64,000 bases of DNA from an uncultured Prevotellaceae bacterium (GTDB lineage: Bacteria; Bacteroidota; Bacteroidia; Bacteroidales; Muribaculaceae): NCBI GenBank assembly GCA_947165675.1, contig CAMVBJ010000008.1:1-64000 (forward strand). The letters run 5' to 3'. The notes below the pieces were generated by a model, which saw only the letters and a program-made list of their open reading frames with translations, did no database searches and had not been told where the DNA came from. The position numbers and the translations under genes are program-made. Positions within the stretch are counted from its first letter, which is position 1, and each line of letters begins with the position of its first letter. Below, one piece after another: positions 1-8,716 of this stretch.

Positions 1-8
1 ATAGCCAA

Positions 9-50
9 CAAGCCCTATGTTTGACTTTGACGGTGCAAACATAGGGCTTG
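9..50. terminator. strong stem-loop at window start
   Basis: A perfect 15-bp inverted repeat (CAAGCCCTATGTTTG at 9-23 and its complement at 36-50) encloses a 12-nt loop and is followed by a T-rich stretch. It probably ends a transcript entering from the left, outside the window. The symmetric stem could work in either direction. Confidence 0.7.
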
Positions 51-146
51 TATTTCTTGTTTTCAATAATTTGCAAGGAGCACACAACGTATTTTAGTAA
101 AATGGTATTGATTTTTGAAAGATTTTAGAAAAATCTCTATAGATTT

Positions 147-177
147 TTTGTTGTCTATCCAAAAAATCTTACTTTTG
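147..177 (+). promoter_or_regulatory. Bacteroidota-type promoter
   Basis: TTTG at 147-150, a 19-nt spacer and TACTTTTG at 170-177 match the -33/-7 consensus of the Bacteroidota primary sigma factor. It sits 28 nt upstream of the ATPase start. Confidence 0.7.
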
Positions 178-204
178 CAGTGCTAACACAACTGAAACAA
201 GACT

Positions 205-1449
205 ATGATTGAGCGAAGAGACTATATTGAGAAGGTGACGAATGCTTTCAAGTTATTGCCCATTGTTGTGCTTATCGGAACACGACAGGTGGGCAAGACG
301 TCTATTATGAACATGTATCCCAAAGATGCTTACCGAAACTCCGTGCTACTCAATGGGCAAGATGTTGAAACCGCCAGCCTCTTCAATCAATTGAGCACGA
401 TAGAAGAGTACCTGCGGGTATATCTCAACAGTGACTTTGACGGCCTACTGATGATTGATGAATTCCAGTATATCAATGGCGTTTCTGTTATCCTGAAACT
501 GCTGGCGGACAGACACAATAAACTCAAAATCCTGTGTACCGGCAGTTCAAGCCTTGACATTCTGCAACACGTCGAGGAGTCGATGGCTGGCAGAGTACGC
601 ATCATCGAGGTCTTGTCTTTGTCATTTGCCGAGTATCTCACCTTCAAGAACGACAAACTCTATGACCTTCAGCAATCGATTGAAGACATGGGGAACCCGT
701 CATTGACAGAACCGTTACAACAGGCTTACCAAGAGTATCTCATCTATGGCGGCATGCCCCGTGCTGCGCTGACCGATAATCATCGTGAGAAAGCCGAAGT
801 GCTGAACGACATATACCAAACCTACCTGATGAATGACGTGAGGCATTATATTTCCAACACTCATTTTGTGGGCTTTAACCGACTACTGAGGTTACTGGCA
901 GCCCAAATCGGCAATCTGGTAAACATCAACGAATTGAGCCGCGAGAGTGGACTCAGTTACACCGATTGCGAGAAGTATCTACATCTGTTACAGCACATGT
1001 ACATCATCAAACTTGTGGAGCCGTTTTTTACCAACAAACGCAAGGTGATCGGCAAGATGAAGAAAGTGTATTTTTGCGATCTGGGGCTCCGCAACATCAT
1101 CTACAACAGTTTTAACGACATGGCCTTCAGAACCGACAACGGTGCCATTTTCGAGAACGAGGTTTTCCTCGAGTTGTGGAGAAGCCGACAGGCCTCTGAG
1201 ACGATACAATTTTACAGAACTCAAAACGGTACAGAGGTGGACTTTGTGATCGATGGCCCATATAACAAAAAAGCCGTCGAATGCAAATATAAGCGCTTTA
1301 ACAGACTGACACAGATTGCAAGCCTGAACGGTTTCTGCAACGATGAAGGCATCAATCACCGCTATGTTGCCAATATTAATTCCGCCGGCACATTGGGTGA
1401 CATTCAATTCATTCCAGGCATCTTCACCGACAGGATCGGCAAACAATAA
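205..1449 (+). CDS. AAA_14/DUF4143 family ATPase
   Basis: 414 residues. The N-terminal AAA domain has a Walker A motif GTRQVGKTS near residues 26-34 and a Walker B-like LLMIDEFQY near 81-89. A sensor-like CTGSS follows. The C-terminal half is of the DUF4143 type, with a winged-helix-like stretch and an ECKYKRF motif near residue 355 that recalls the core of a PD-(D/E)XK nuclease fold. Such proteins are widespread and often strain-variable in Bacteroidales; their cellular role is not established. It stands alone with its own promoter and downstream terminator. The family call is firm, the function unknown. Confidence 0.85.
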   Translation: MIERRDYIEKVTNAFKLLPIVVLIGTRQVGKTSIMNMYPKDAYRNSVLLNGQDVETASLFNQLSTIEEYLRVYLNSDFDGLLMIDEFQYINGVSVILKLLADRHNKLKILCTGSSSLDILQHVEESMAGRVRIIEVLSLSFAEYLTFKNDKLYDLQQSIEDMGNPSLTEPLQQAYQEYLIYGGMPRAALTDNHREKAEVLNDIYQTYLMNDVRHYISNTHFVGFNRLLRLLAAQIGNLVNINELSRESGLSYTDCEKYLHLLQHMYIIKLVEPFFTNKRKVIGKMKKVYFCDLGLRNIIYNSFNDMAFRTDNGAIFENEVFLELWRSRQASETIQFYRTQNGTEVDFVIDGPYNKKAVECKYKRFNRLTQIASLNGFCNDEGINHRYVANINSAGTLGDIQFIPGIFTDRIGKQ

Positions 1450-1574
1450 AACTCAGTCATTACAGTAAGCTTTGCTCACCGTTTGATATTTTCGCTGGCA
1501 CTACACTCATGAATGACAGTTGATGCTTTTTGTCATGGACACGGGATGAGTGGAAGTTGTACCTTTGCAATGCA

Positions 1575-1632
1575 GGGGCGAGGAATGCTTTTAACCCTTC
1601 GTTAACATTCCCCCCGCCCCCCATTTTGTTTT
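1575..1632 (+). terminator. intrinsic terminator in a 550-bp gap
   Basis: A long composite hairpin: GGGGCG (1575-1580) pairs with CGCCCC (1615-1620), GGAATG (1582-1587) with CATTCC (1606-1611), and TTAAC (1591-1595) with GTTAA (1601-1605) around a CCTTC loop. A TTTTGTTTT tract follows. It lies 125 nt after the ATPase stop, just after a TACCTTTG box. Confidence 0.65.
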
Positions 1633-1934
1633 AGCGGTTTTCGTTATCCTTTAGTTATCAGCGGTTTGTCCGTTTCGGTGGATTGAAGCCCGATTTTGCC
1701 TTTTGACGGCAACAGGCACCAGCATGACGATTAAAAGGCCATTGATTAGCTTGTCCGTGAAAATACGTTCAATCAGCGAAATTCGCATCAGCATCGCTGG
1801 GTGGATGCGGATGCCGAAACAAAAAGGTTGTTCAGGTTGTCTGAATATGTTGTACAAGTTGTTTGATAATAAATATATTGTCATGGTTGTCTGAAAAAAA
1901 AGGGCTAAGGGCTAACAACTAAAAACTTTTTCAC
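1633..1934. other. non-coding gap
   Basis: Between the terminator and the pepD promoter I see no ORF with protein-like composition. The end of the gap (about 1900-1928) holds an AGGGCTAAGGGCTAACAAC stretch of the kind that recurs in other gaps of this window. Confidence 0.5.
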
Positions 1935-1942
1935 TATATTTG
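1935..1942 (+). promoter_or_regulatory. -7 box for pepD
   Basis: TATATTTG matches the Bacteroidota -7 element and lies 60 nt upstream of the pepD start. No clear TTTG is present at the expected -33 distance. Confidence 0.5.
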
Positions 1943-2001
1943 CACCCGAATAAGAAATTTAATTTCAACAACCTGTAAGACATTAACAGAGAATCAAGAC
2001 T

Positions 2002-3462
2002 ATGAACGAAATCGAAAAATTGCAACCCACGTGCATCTGGCGCAACTTCTATGCGCTGACGCAGGTTCCCCGTCCCTCGGGACACGTTGAGAAAGTGCAG
2101 CAGTTCCTGCTCGACTTTGCCAAGAAAATCGGCGTTGAGGCCTTCCAGGATCCCGCCGGCAACATCGTGATGCGCAAGCCCGCCACTCCAGGCATGGAGA
2201 ACCGCAAGTGCATCACCATGCAGGCCCACATGGACATGGTGCCCCAGAAGACGCCCGAGTCAAAGCATAACTTCGAGACCGATCCCATCGAGCCCTACAT
2301 CGACGGCGAGTGGATCAAGGCACGCGGCACCACCCTGGGCGCCGACGACGGCCTGGGCGTGGCAGCCATCATGGCAGTCATGGAGGACAACACCCTCAAG
2401 CATGGTCCCATCGAGGGCCTGATCACCAAGGACGAGGAGACCGGCATGTATGGCGCCAACGACCTGCCCAAGGGTCAGATGAAGGGCGACATCCTGTTCA
2501 ACCTCGACAGCGAGACGTGGGGCAAGTTTGTCATCGGTAGCGCCGGCGGTATCGACGTTACCTGCACCCGCAAGTATAACGAGGTGAAGACCGCCAGCGG
2601 TGACACCGCAGTGCGCATCACCCTCAAGGGCCTCAAGGGCGGCCACAGCGGCCTCGAGATCCACGAGGGACGCGCCAACGCCAACAAGCTCATGGCACGC
2701 CTCGTGCAACTCGCCATCGTGGACCACAAGGCACGCCTGGTGAGCTGGCATGGCGGCAACATGCGCAACGCCATCCCCTTCAAGGCCGAGACCGTCATGG
2801 TGCTCCCCGAGGATAACCTTAAGGGCTTGAAGAAGCTCGTCAAGACGATGAAGGCCCAATTCGAGAGCGAGTTCAAGCTCATCGAGGACAATGTCGATTT
2901 GACCCTCAAGGCCATCGACCGTCCCAAGATGAAGATGGCTCTCGATGACCAGACGACCATCCTCAGAGCCCTGTATGCCTGCCACGACGGCGTCGTGCGC
3001 TTCATCCCCGCCTACCCCAACGTGGTAGAGACCTCCAGCAACCTCGCCATCATCGACATCGAGGACGGCAAGGCCAGCGTCAAGATCCTCGCCCGCTCGG
3101 CCCGTGAGGACATGAAGGAATACATCGTCAAGATGCTCATGACCTGCTTCCACCTCGCCGACTTCAAGGTAGAGACCGGCGGTGACTACATCGGCTGGGA
3201 TCCCAACCCCGACAGCGAGGCCCTGCACATGCTGCTCGACCTGTACAAGCAGCTCTTCAACGAAGAGGGCATCGTGCAAGTGGACCATGCCGGCCTGGAG
3301 TGCTCCATCATCCTGGGCAAGTACCCGCACATGGATGTCGTGAGCTTCGGTCCCACCCTGCGCAGCCCGCACACCACCATCGAGCGTGCCTACATCCCCG
3401 CAGCCGAGCCCTTCTGGCGTCTGCTCGTCAAGGCCCTCGAGGAGGCACCCGTCAAGCAATAA
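2002..3462 (+). CDS. pepD: aminoacyl-histidine dipeptidase, M20 family
   Basis: 486 residues, the usual length for PepD/Xaa-His dipeptidase, a cytosolic di-zinc peptidase that splits dipeptides such as carnosine and cysteinylglycine. Metal-site motifs are visible: AHMDMV near residue 76, GADDGLG near 115, and the catalytic/metal acidic pair in TKDEETGMYG near 143-150. A late histidine lies in SPHTTIE near 458. A dimerisation domain (GGHSGLEIH near 212) sits between the two parts of the catalytic domain, as in the family. It starts at the first ATG after an A/T-rich leader. It is monocistronic, with a terminator 28 nt after the stop. Confidence 0.93.
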   Translation: MNEIEKLQPTCIWRNFYALTQVPRPSGHVEKVQQFLLDFAKKIGVEAFQDPAGNIVMRKPATPGMENRKCITMQAHMDMVPQKTPESKHNFETDPIEPYIDGEWIKARGTTLGADDGLGVAAIMAVMEDNTLKHGPIEGLITKDEETGMYGANDLPKGQMKGDILFNLDSETWGKFVIGSAGGIDVTCTRKYNEVKTASGDTAVRITLKGLKGGHSGLEIHEGRANANKLMARLVQLAIVDHKARLVSWHGGNMRNAIPFKAETVMVLPEDNLKGLKKLVKTMKAQFESEFKLIEDNVDLTLKAIDRPKMKMALDDQTTILRALYACHDGVVRFIPAYPNVVETSSNLAIIDIEDGKASVKILARSAREDMKEYIVKMLMTCFHLADFKVETGGDYIGWDPNPDSEALHMLLDLYKQLFNEEGIVQVDHAGLECSIILGKYPHMDVVSFGPTLRSPHTTIERAYIPAAEPFWRLLVKALEEAPVKQ

Positions 3463-3489
3463 TAATATAGTAGTTTCTTTTTCATATGC

Positions 3490-3534
3490 ATTCACCGCAG
3501 GGGGTTACTGGATCCCTTGCGGTGAATATTTCAT
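3490..3534 (+). terminator. terminator after pepD
   Basis: ATTCACCGCA (3490-3499) pairs with TGCGGTGAAT (3518-3527), extended inward by GGG/CCC with a bulge. A moderately T-rich tail follows. Confidence 0.6.
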
Positions 3535-3661
3535 TCCCCACAAGCTACAAAACCAGAGGTTATCACCATTTTATTCCCTGTAAGCCACAAAACCTTACAC
3601 CTAACTAAAGCCTAAAAACCTATTTTTGGGGTAATATTTACATTATTATAAAAATAATGCT

Positions 3662-3669
3662 TACCTTTG
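3662..3669 (+). promoter_or_regulatory. -7 box for PFOR
   Basis: TACCTTTG matches the Bacteroidota -7 element. The leader to the PFOR start is about 60 nt and A/T rich. The -33 part is not clear. Confidence 0.5.
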
Positions 3670-3733
3670 CACCCTGTAAACCAAACTGAAAATTGACTAA
3701 TAACTAACTATATCAGTTTTTCTAAAAATTTTT

Positions 3734-6700
3734 ATGAGTAAAGAAAAGAAATTCATGACGTGTGACGGCAACCAGGCTGCTGCGCACATCAGTTACATGT
3801 TCACCGAGGTAGCTGCAATCTACCCCATCACTCCGTCATCAACGATGGCCGAGCACGTGGACGAGTGGGCCGCTGCAGGCCGCAAGAACATCTTTGGCGA
3901 GACCGTCATGGTCCAGGAGATGCAGAGCGAGGGTGGTGCAGCCGGTGCTGTTCACGGTTCTCTGCAGGCTGGTGCCCTGACCACCACCTACACCGCATCA
4001 CAGGGCTTGCTGCTGATGATCCCCAACATGTACAAGATTGCCGGTGAGTTGCTCCCTGGCGTGTTCCACGTTTCGGCCCGTACGCTGGCCAGCCACACCC
4101 TGTGTATCTTTGGTGACCACCAGGACGTGATGGCAACTCGCCAGACTGGTTTTGCCATGCTCGCCGAGGGCAGTGTTCAGGAGGTGATGGACCTCGCTGG
4201 TGTTGCCCACCTGAGCGCCATCAAGGCTCACGTGCCCTTCGTCAACTTCTTTGACGGCTTCCGCACCTCTCACGAGATCCAGAAGGTTGAGGCTATGGAC
4301 CAGGAAGACCTTCGTCCCCTCATCGACATGGAAGAGCTGGCCAAGTTCCGCCGTAACGCGATGAACCCCGACAAGCCCGTTACCCGTGGTACTGCCGAGA
4401 ACCCCGACGTGTTCTTCCAGCACCGCGAGTCGTGCAACGACTACTATACCGCAGTTCCCGCTATCGTCGAGGACTACATGAACAAGATCAGCGAGATCAC
4501 TGGCCGCAAGTATGGTCTGTTTGACTACTACGGCGCCAAGGATGCCGACCGCGTCATCATCGCCATGGGCAGTGTGACCGAGGCCATCCGCGAGACCATC
4601 GACTATCTGACCGAGAAGGGTGAGAAGGTCGGTCTGGTTGCTGTGCACCTGTACCGTCCCTTCAGCGCCAAGCACTTCCTCGCCGCCGTTCCCAGCACTG
4701 CCAAGCGCATTGCTGTGCTCGACCGCACCAAGGAGCCCGGTGCTAACGGTGAGCCCTTGTATCTCGACGTGAAAGATTGCTTCTACGGCACCGAGAATGC
4801 ACCTGTCATCGTGGGCGGTCGCTACGGCCTCGGTTCCAAGGACACCACTCCTGCCCAGATTCTCGCCGTGTATGAGAACCTGGCACTGCCGATGCCCAAG
4901 AACCAGTTCACCATCGGTATCGAGGATGACGTTACCTTTGCATCGCTTCCCATGAAGGAAGAGGTAGCCATGGGTGGCGCTGGCATGTTCCAGGCCAAGT
5001 TCTACGGTCTGGGTGCCGACGGTACCGTGGGTGCCAACAAGAACAGTGTGAAGATCATCGGTGACAACACCGACAAGCACTGCCAGGCCTACTTCTCCTA
5101 TGACAGCAAGAAGTCGGGTGGCTTCACCTGCTCTCACCTGCGCTTTGGTGACGAGCCCATCCGCTCGACCTATCTGGTAACCACGCCCAACTTTGTGGCT
5201 TGCCACGTTCAGGCCTACCTGCACATGTATGACGTGACCCGCGGCTTGCAGAAGGGTGGTACCTTCCTGCTCAACACCGTGTGGGACGCCGACCAGCTGG
5301 CCCAGAACCTGCCCAACAACGTGAAGAAGTACTTCGCCGACAACAATATCAAGGTTTACTACATCAACGCCACCAAGATCGCTCAGGAGATTGGTCTGGG
5401 CAACCGCACCAACACCATCCTGCAGAGCGCATTCTTCCGCATCACCGAGGTGATCCCCGTTGACCTGGCCATCGAGCAGATGAAGAAGTTCATCGTCAAG
5501 TCATACGGACGTAAGGGTGAGGACGTGGTAAACAAGAACTACCAGGCTGTTGACCGCGGTAACGAGTACACCGAGCTGGCTGTTGATCCCGCTTGGAGCA
5601 ACCTGACCGTCGATGCTCCCGCCGCTGACAATGCTCCCGCATTTGTCCACAACGTGGTACGTCCCATCAATGCCCAAAACGGCGACTTACTGCCCGTGAG
5701 CGCCTTCAAGGGTCGCGAGGATGGTACTTGGGATCCCGGTACCGCTGCCTATGAGAAGCGCGGTGTTGCCGCCTTCGTTCCCGTGTGGAAGAGCGAGAAC
5801 TGTATCCAGTGTAACAAGTGTGCACTCGTCTGCCCGCACGCTGCCATCCGACCCTTCGTTATGGACGAAGCCGAGGCTGCCGCATCACCCTTCCAGGAGA
5901 GCGACAAGCTCAAGGCCATCGGCAAGGGCTTCGAGGGTATGTCCTTCGTTCAGGTGGTTGATGTAATGGACTGCTTGGGTTGCGGCAACTGCGCCGACGT
6001 TTGTCCCGGCAAGAAGGGCGAGAAGGCTCTCGAGATGGTTCCCCTCATGGGCCACGAGGATGACCAGAAGCTCTGGGACTATGCCGTTGCCAATGTCAAG
6101 AGCAAGCAGCACCTGGTGGATACCAAGTCCAACGTCAAGAATTCACAGTTCGCTCAGCCGCTGTTTGAGTTCTCGGGCGCATGCTCGGGCTGCGGTGAGA
6201 CCCCTTATGTGAAGTTGATCAGCCAACTCTTCGGTGACCGTCAGATTGTTGCCAATGCTACTGGTTGCTCGTCAATTTACAGTGCATCGGTTCCCTCCAG
6301 TCCCTACACCGTCAACGCCAAGGGTCACGGTCCCGCTTGGGCCAACTCCCTGTTTGAGGACTTCTGCGAGTTCGGTCTGGGTATGACCATTGCCGACGAG
6401 AAGATGCGCAACCGTGTTGCCGGTTTTGTTAAGGAGGCTATCGACGACGCTACCGTTGCTGCCGACGTCAAGGTGCTCTACAAGGAGTGGCTTGAGAACT
6501 TCAACGACGGTGACAAGAGCCGCGAACTCAGCGACAAGATTCTCGAGGCCATCGAGCACAGCGACAATCCTGCCGACATTAAGATCCGTGACCTGGGCCA
6601 GTATCTGGTGAAGCGTTCACAGTGGATCATCGGTGGTGACGGCGCCAGCTACGACATCGGTTTCGGTGGTCTGGACCACGTGATTGCCAGTGGCAAGAAC

Positions 6701-7288
6701 GTCAACATCCTCGTTCTCGACACCGAGGTTTACTCCAACACCGGTGGCCAAGCCTCCAAGGCTACCCCGATTGGTGCCATCGCCAAGTTTGCCGCTGCCG
6801 GCAAGCGCGTGCGCAAGAAAGACCTGGGTCTGATTGCCAGCACCTACGGTTACGTCTATGCCGCACAGATTGCCATGGGCGCCAACGATGCCCAGTGCCT
6901 CAAGGCCATCCGCGAGGCCGAGGCTTATGACGGTCCCTCGATCATCATCGCCTACGCTCCCTGTATCAATCACGGCATCAAGAAGGGTATGGGCAAGGCC
7001 CAAGCCGAGGAGAAGGCTGCTGTAGCTTGCGGTTACTGGCACCTGTGGCGCTACAACCCGCAGCTTGAGGCTCAGGGTCAGAATCCCTTCACACTCGATA
7101 GCCCCGAGCCCAACTGGGACAACTTCGAGGAGTTCCTCAAGGGCGAGGTGCGCTACGCATCGGTACTCAAGCAGTATCCCGACGAGGCAGCCGAGCTGTT
7201 TGCCGCTGCCAAGGAGAACGCCCAGTGGCGTTACAACAACTACCGCCGTCTGGCCCGCCAGCAGTGGGGTGTTGACCCTGAGGCATAA
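3734..7288 (+). CDS. nifJ: pyruvate:ferredoxin (flavodoxin) oxidoreductase
   Basis: 1184 residues, a full-length single-chain PFOR. It oxidises pyruvate to acetyl-CoA and CO2 and passes electrons to ferredoxin, the main anaerobic route from glycolysis to acetyl-CoA. The N-terminal domain has the YPITPSS motif near residue 32. The two-cluster ferredoxin-like insert shows CIQCNKCALVCPH near 689 and CLGCGNCADVCPG near 746. The third cluster begins with CSGCGET near 817. The thiamine-diphosphate site is seen as GGDGASYDIG near 967 and SNTGGQ near 1000. Codon use is strongly biased to C-ending codons, as expected for high expression. It is monocistronic, followed by a good terminator. Confidence 0.97.
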   Translation: MSKEKKFMTCDGNQAAAHISYMFTEVAAIYPITPSSTMAEHVDEWAAAGRKNIFGETVMVQEMQSEGGAAGAVHGSLQAGALTTTYTASQGLLLMIPNMYKIAGELLPGVFHVSARTLASHTLCIFGDHQDVMATRQTGFAMLAEGSVQEVMDLAGVAHLSAIKAHVPFVNFFDGFRTSHEIQKVEAMDQEDLRPLIDMEELAKFRRNAMNPDKPVTRGTAENPDVFFQHRESCNDYYTAVPAIVEDYMNKISEITGRKYGLFDYYGAKDADRVIIAMGSVTEAIRETIDYLTEKGEKVGLVAVHLYRPFSAKHFLAAVPSTAKRIAVLDRTKEPGANGEPLYLDVKDCFYGTENAPVIVGGRYGLGSKDTTPAQILAVYENLALPMPKNQFTIGIEDDVTFASLPMKEEVAMGGAGMFQAKFYGLGADGTVGANKNSVKIIGDNTDKHCQAYFSYDSKKSGGFTCSHLRFGDEPIRSTYLVTTPNFVACHVQAYLHMYDVTRGLQKGGTFLLNTVWDADQLAQNLPNNVKKYFADNNIKVYYINATKIAQEIGLGNRTNTILQSAFFRITEVIPVDLAIEQMKKFIVKSYGRKGEDVVNKNYQAVDRGNEYTELAVDPAWSNLTVDAPAADNAPAFVHNVVRPINAQNGDLLPVSAFKGREDGTWDPGTAAYEKRGVAAFVPVWKSENCIQCNKCALVCPHAAIRPFVMDEAEAAASPFQESDKLKAIGKGFEGMSFVQVVDVMDCLGCGNCADVCPGKKGEKALEMVPLMGHEDDQKLWDYAVANVKSKQHLVDTKSNVKNSQFAQPLFEFSGACSGCGETPYVKLISQLFGDRQIVANATGCSSIYSASVPSSPYTVNAKGHGPAWANSLFEDFCEFGLGMTIADEKMRNRVAGFVKEAIDDATVAADVKVLYKEWLENFNDGDKSRELSDKILEAIEHSDNPADIKIRDLGQYLVKRSQWIIGGDGASYDIGFGGLDHVIASGKNVNILVLDTEVYSNTGGQASKATPIGAIAKFAAAGKRVRKKDLGLIASTYGYVYAAQIAMGANDAQCLKAIREAEAYDGPSIIIAYAPCINHGIKKGMGKAQAEEKAAVACGYWHLWRYNPQLEAQGQNPFTLDSPEPNWDNFEEFLKGEVRYASVLKQYPDEAAELFAAAKENAQWRYNNYRRLARQQWGVDPEA

Positions 7289-7347
7289 TCCCATGATGAG
7301 TTAGGAGTTAAGAATAAGCATTCAAGTAACGACTAATAATAAATCGC

Positions 7348-7380
7348 AGGACTGGAGCACGTTTCCAGTCCTGTGTTTTT
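7348..7380 (+). terminator. intrinsic terminator after PFOR
   Basis: AGGACTGGA (7348-7356) pairs perfectly with TCCAGTCCT (7364-7372) across a 7-nt loop and is followed by GTGTTTTTCT. A possible GTG start for the next gene falls inside this structure and is therefore unlikely. Confidence 0.8.
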
Positions 7381-7474
7381 CTATGTCCCAGCACCTCAAC
7401 TCACTTTAAGGACAAAATATTTGGAAATCAGCACAATATATTATAACTTTTCCTCTAAACCCAAAAAACGGTAC

Positions 7475-8716
7475 ATGATGGGAAAAAGATTCCATACCTT
7501 CTATCGATCAAGCTGGCTGCTGCTCTGCTTGCTTCTCGTGGCACTCTCGTCAACGGCCCAGGATGAAACGACGCCACAACATGGCGACGTGAATAACGAC
7601 AACGAGGTGAACATTGCTGACGTGAACACGATTATCGACCTCATCCTTGACGGAGCCAGCAGTAGTGCCACCGCTGATGTGAACCATGACGGAGAAATCA
7701 ACATTGCTGACTTGAACATGGTCATTGGTCTCATTCTTGACGAGCAAGCCACCCATCTCAAGACATACACTGTGGGTGAGGTGTCGTTCACGATGGTCGA
7801 GGTCGATGGAGGCACATTCATGTCGAGGCACAGCCTCCAAGTGACGCTATCACCGTTTGCCATCGGACAGACCGAGGTGACACAAGCCTTGTGGGTGACC
7901 GTGATGGGCAGCAATCCGAGTTACTTCTGCGAAGAGAATAACCACCCTGGCGACATTACACGTCCCGTCGAGCGAGTGTCTTGGGATGATTGCCAGGAGT
8001 TTATCGCACGGCTCAATGAGATGACAGGCCAGAAATTCCGCTTGCCCAGCGAGGCTGAATGGGAGTTTGCCGCCCGCGGTGGCAATGATAGCCAGGGATT
8101 TAAATATGCTGGCAGCGATGACATTAATCAAGTTGCTTGGCATCGGAAGAATTCCGGACATCAAACTCATCCCGTGGCGGAGTTGCTCCCCAACGAATTA
8201 GGGTTATACGACATGAGTGGTAACGTGGAAGAGATTTGTCAGGACGGATGGAGTAACTACTTCAACACCAACCCTCTGACCAATCCTATTATGCCACCGA
8301 CCAACGATGGGCATACAGCTTGTGGTGGCAGTTGGAACTTCTCAGGAGCATTAGTACATAGTGTGCCATATTCCAGACCCTGGCTCACAACGGGCCTGCG
8401 TCTTGCCATGGGTGAACCGACCTATGACACGCCCATGTCGTTGTCAACAGACAAAGCTGAAATCAACGACGGACTGTTCGACATGGTGACCATTGCAGGC
8501 GGCAGCGGCCTCTATCAAGTGAACTGCGACAACGACGAGCCCTTGACCGTTTTATTTGATAGCGACTCCATCAGGCTTGATGCCATCAATGTGGGGCAGG
8601 CCATCATCACCGTCAGCGATCTCACCACTGGCGAGCAAGTGACCCTCCCGGTGACCGTCAACCCGAGCGAGTTTGAAATAGTGAAATTCAACGTGGGGGG
8701 GTGGCATTTGACATGA
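7475..8716 (+). CDS. secreted dockerin/FGE-like protein, N-terminal fragment
   Basis: About 413 residues from the ATG pair at 7475. It has a signal peptide (hydrophobic WLLLCLLLVALSSTAQ). Two dockerin-like calcium repeats follow (GDVNNDNEVNIADVN and ADVNHDGEINIADLN, residues ~35-85), then a formylglycine-generating-enzyme-like domain (~100-310) and an Ig-like segment (~315-410). The FGE-like domain keeps the fold motifs IGQTEVTQALW, RLPSEAEWEFAARGG and LYDMSGNVEE, but I do not see the paired copper-binding cysteines of true FGE. It is therefore probably a binding rather than catalytic domain. The frame ends in a stop at 8716 just after a run of seven G. One extra G would join it smoothly to the next frame, so this is best read as the first part of one ~640-residue protein. 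Confidence 0.8.
   Translation: MMGKRFHTFYRSSWLLLCLLLVALSSTAQDETTPQHGDVNNDNEVNIADVNTIIDLILDGASSSATADVNHDGEINIADLNMVIGLILDEQATHLKTYTVGEVSFTMVEVDGGTFMSRHSLQVTLSPFAIGQTEVTQALWVTVMGSNPSYFCEENNHPGDITRPVERVSWDDCQEFIARLNEMTGQKFRLPSEAEWEFAARGGNDSQGFKYAGSDDINQVAWHRKNSGHQTHPVAELLPNELGLYDMSGNVEEICQDGWSNYFNTNPLTNPIMPPTNDGHTACGGSWNFSGALVHSVPYSRPWLTTGLRLAMGEPTYDTPMSLSTDKAEINDGLFDMVTIAGGSGLYQVNCDNDEPLTVLFDSDSIRLDAINVGQAIITVSDLTTGEQVTLPVTVNPSEFEIVKFNVGGWHLT
8695..8701 (+). other. G7 homopolymer at a frameshift
   Basis: Seven G at 8695-8701. With eight G the upstream frame continues as VKFNVGGVAFDMIKVDGGTF. That parallels the entry into the first FGE-like domain (YTVGEVSFTMVEVDGGTF). The two coding frames therefore belong to one gene separated by a single-base slip, either real (phase variation or pseudogene) or a sequence error. 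Confidence 0.8.

Noticed and set aside
205..1449. Toxin-antitoxin or defence island around the AAA/DUF4143 ATPase
   Set aside because: The gene stands alone with its own promoter and a terminator downstream; no partner gene is seen in the window.
2260..3495. Long minus-strand frame of 411 codons across pepD
   Set aside because: It is antisense to pepD, has highly repetitive Val/Leu/Asp/His-rich composition and no recognisable motif. The pepD motifs on the + strand are unambiguous.
3998..5224. Long minus-strand frame of 408 codons inside the PFOR gene
   Set aside because: Shadow of the strongly C-biased codon use of PFOR; the composition is not protein-like.
7373..7474. Upstream GTG start for the FGE-like gene
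   Set aside because: It would begin inside the PFOR terminator hairpin, and the signal peptide starts properly at the ATG pair at 7475.
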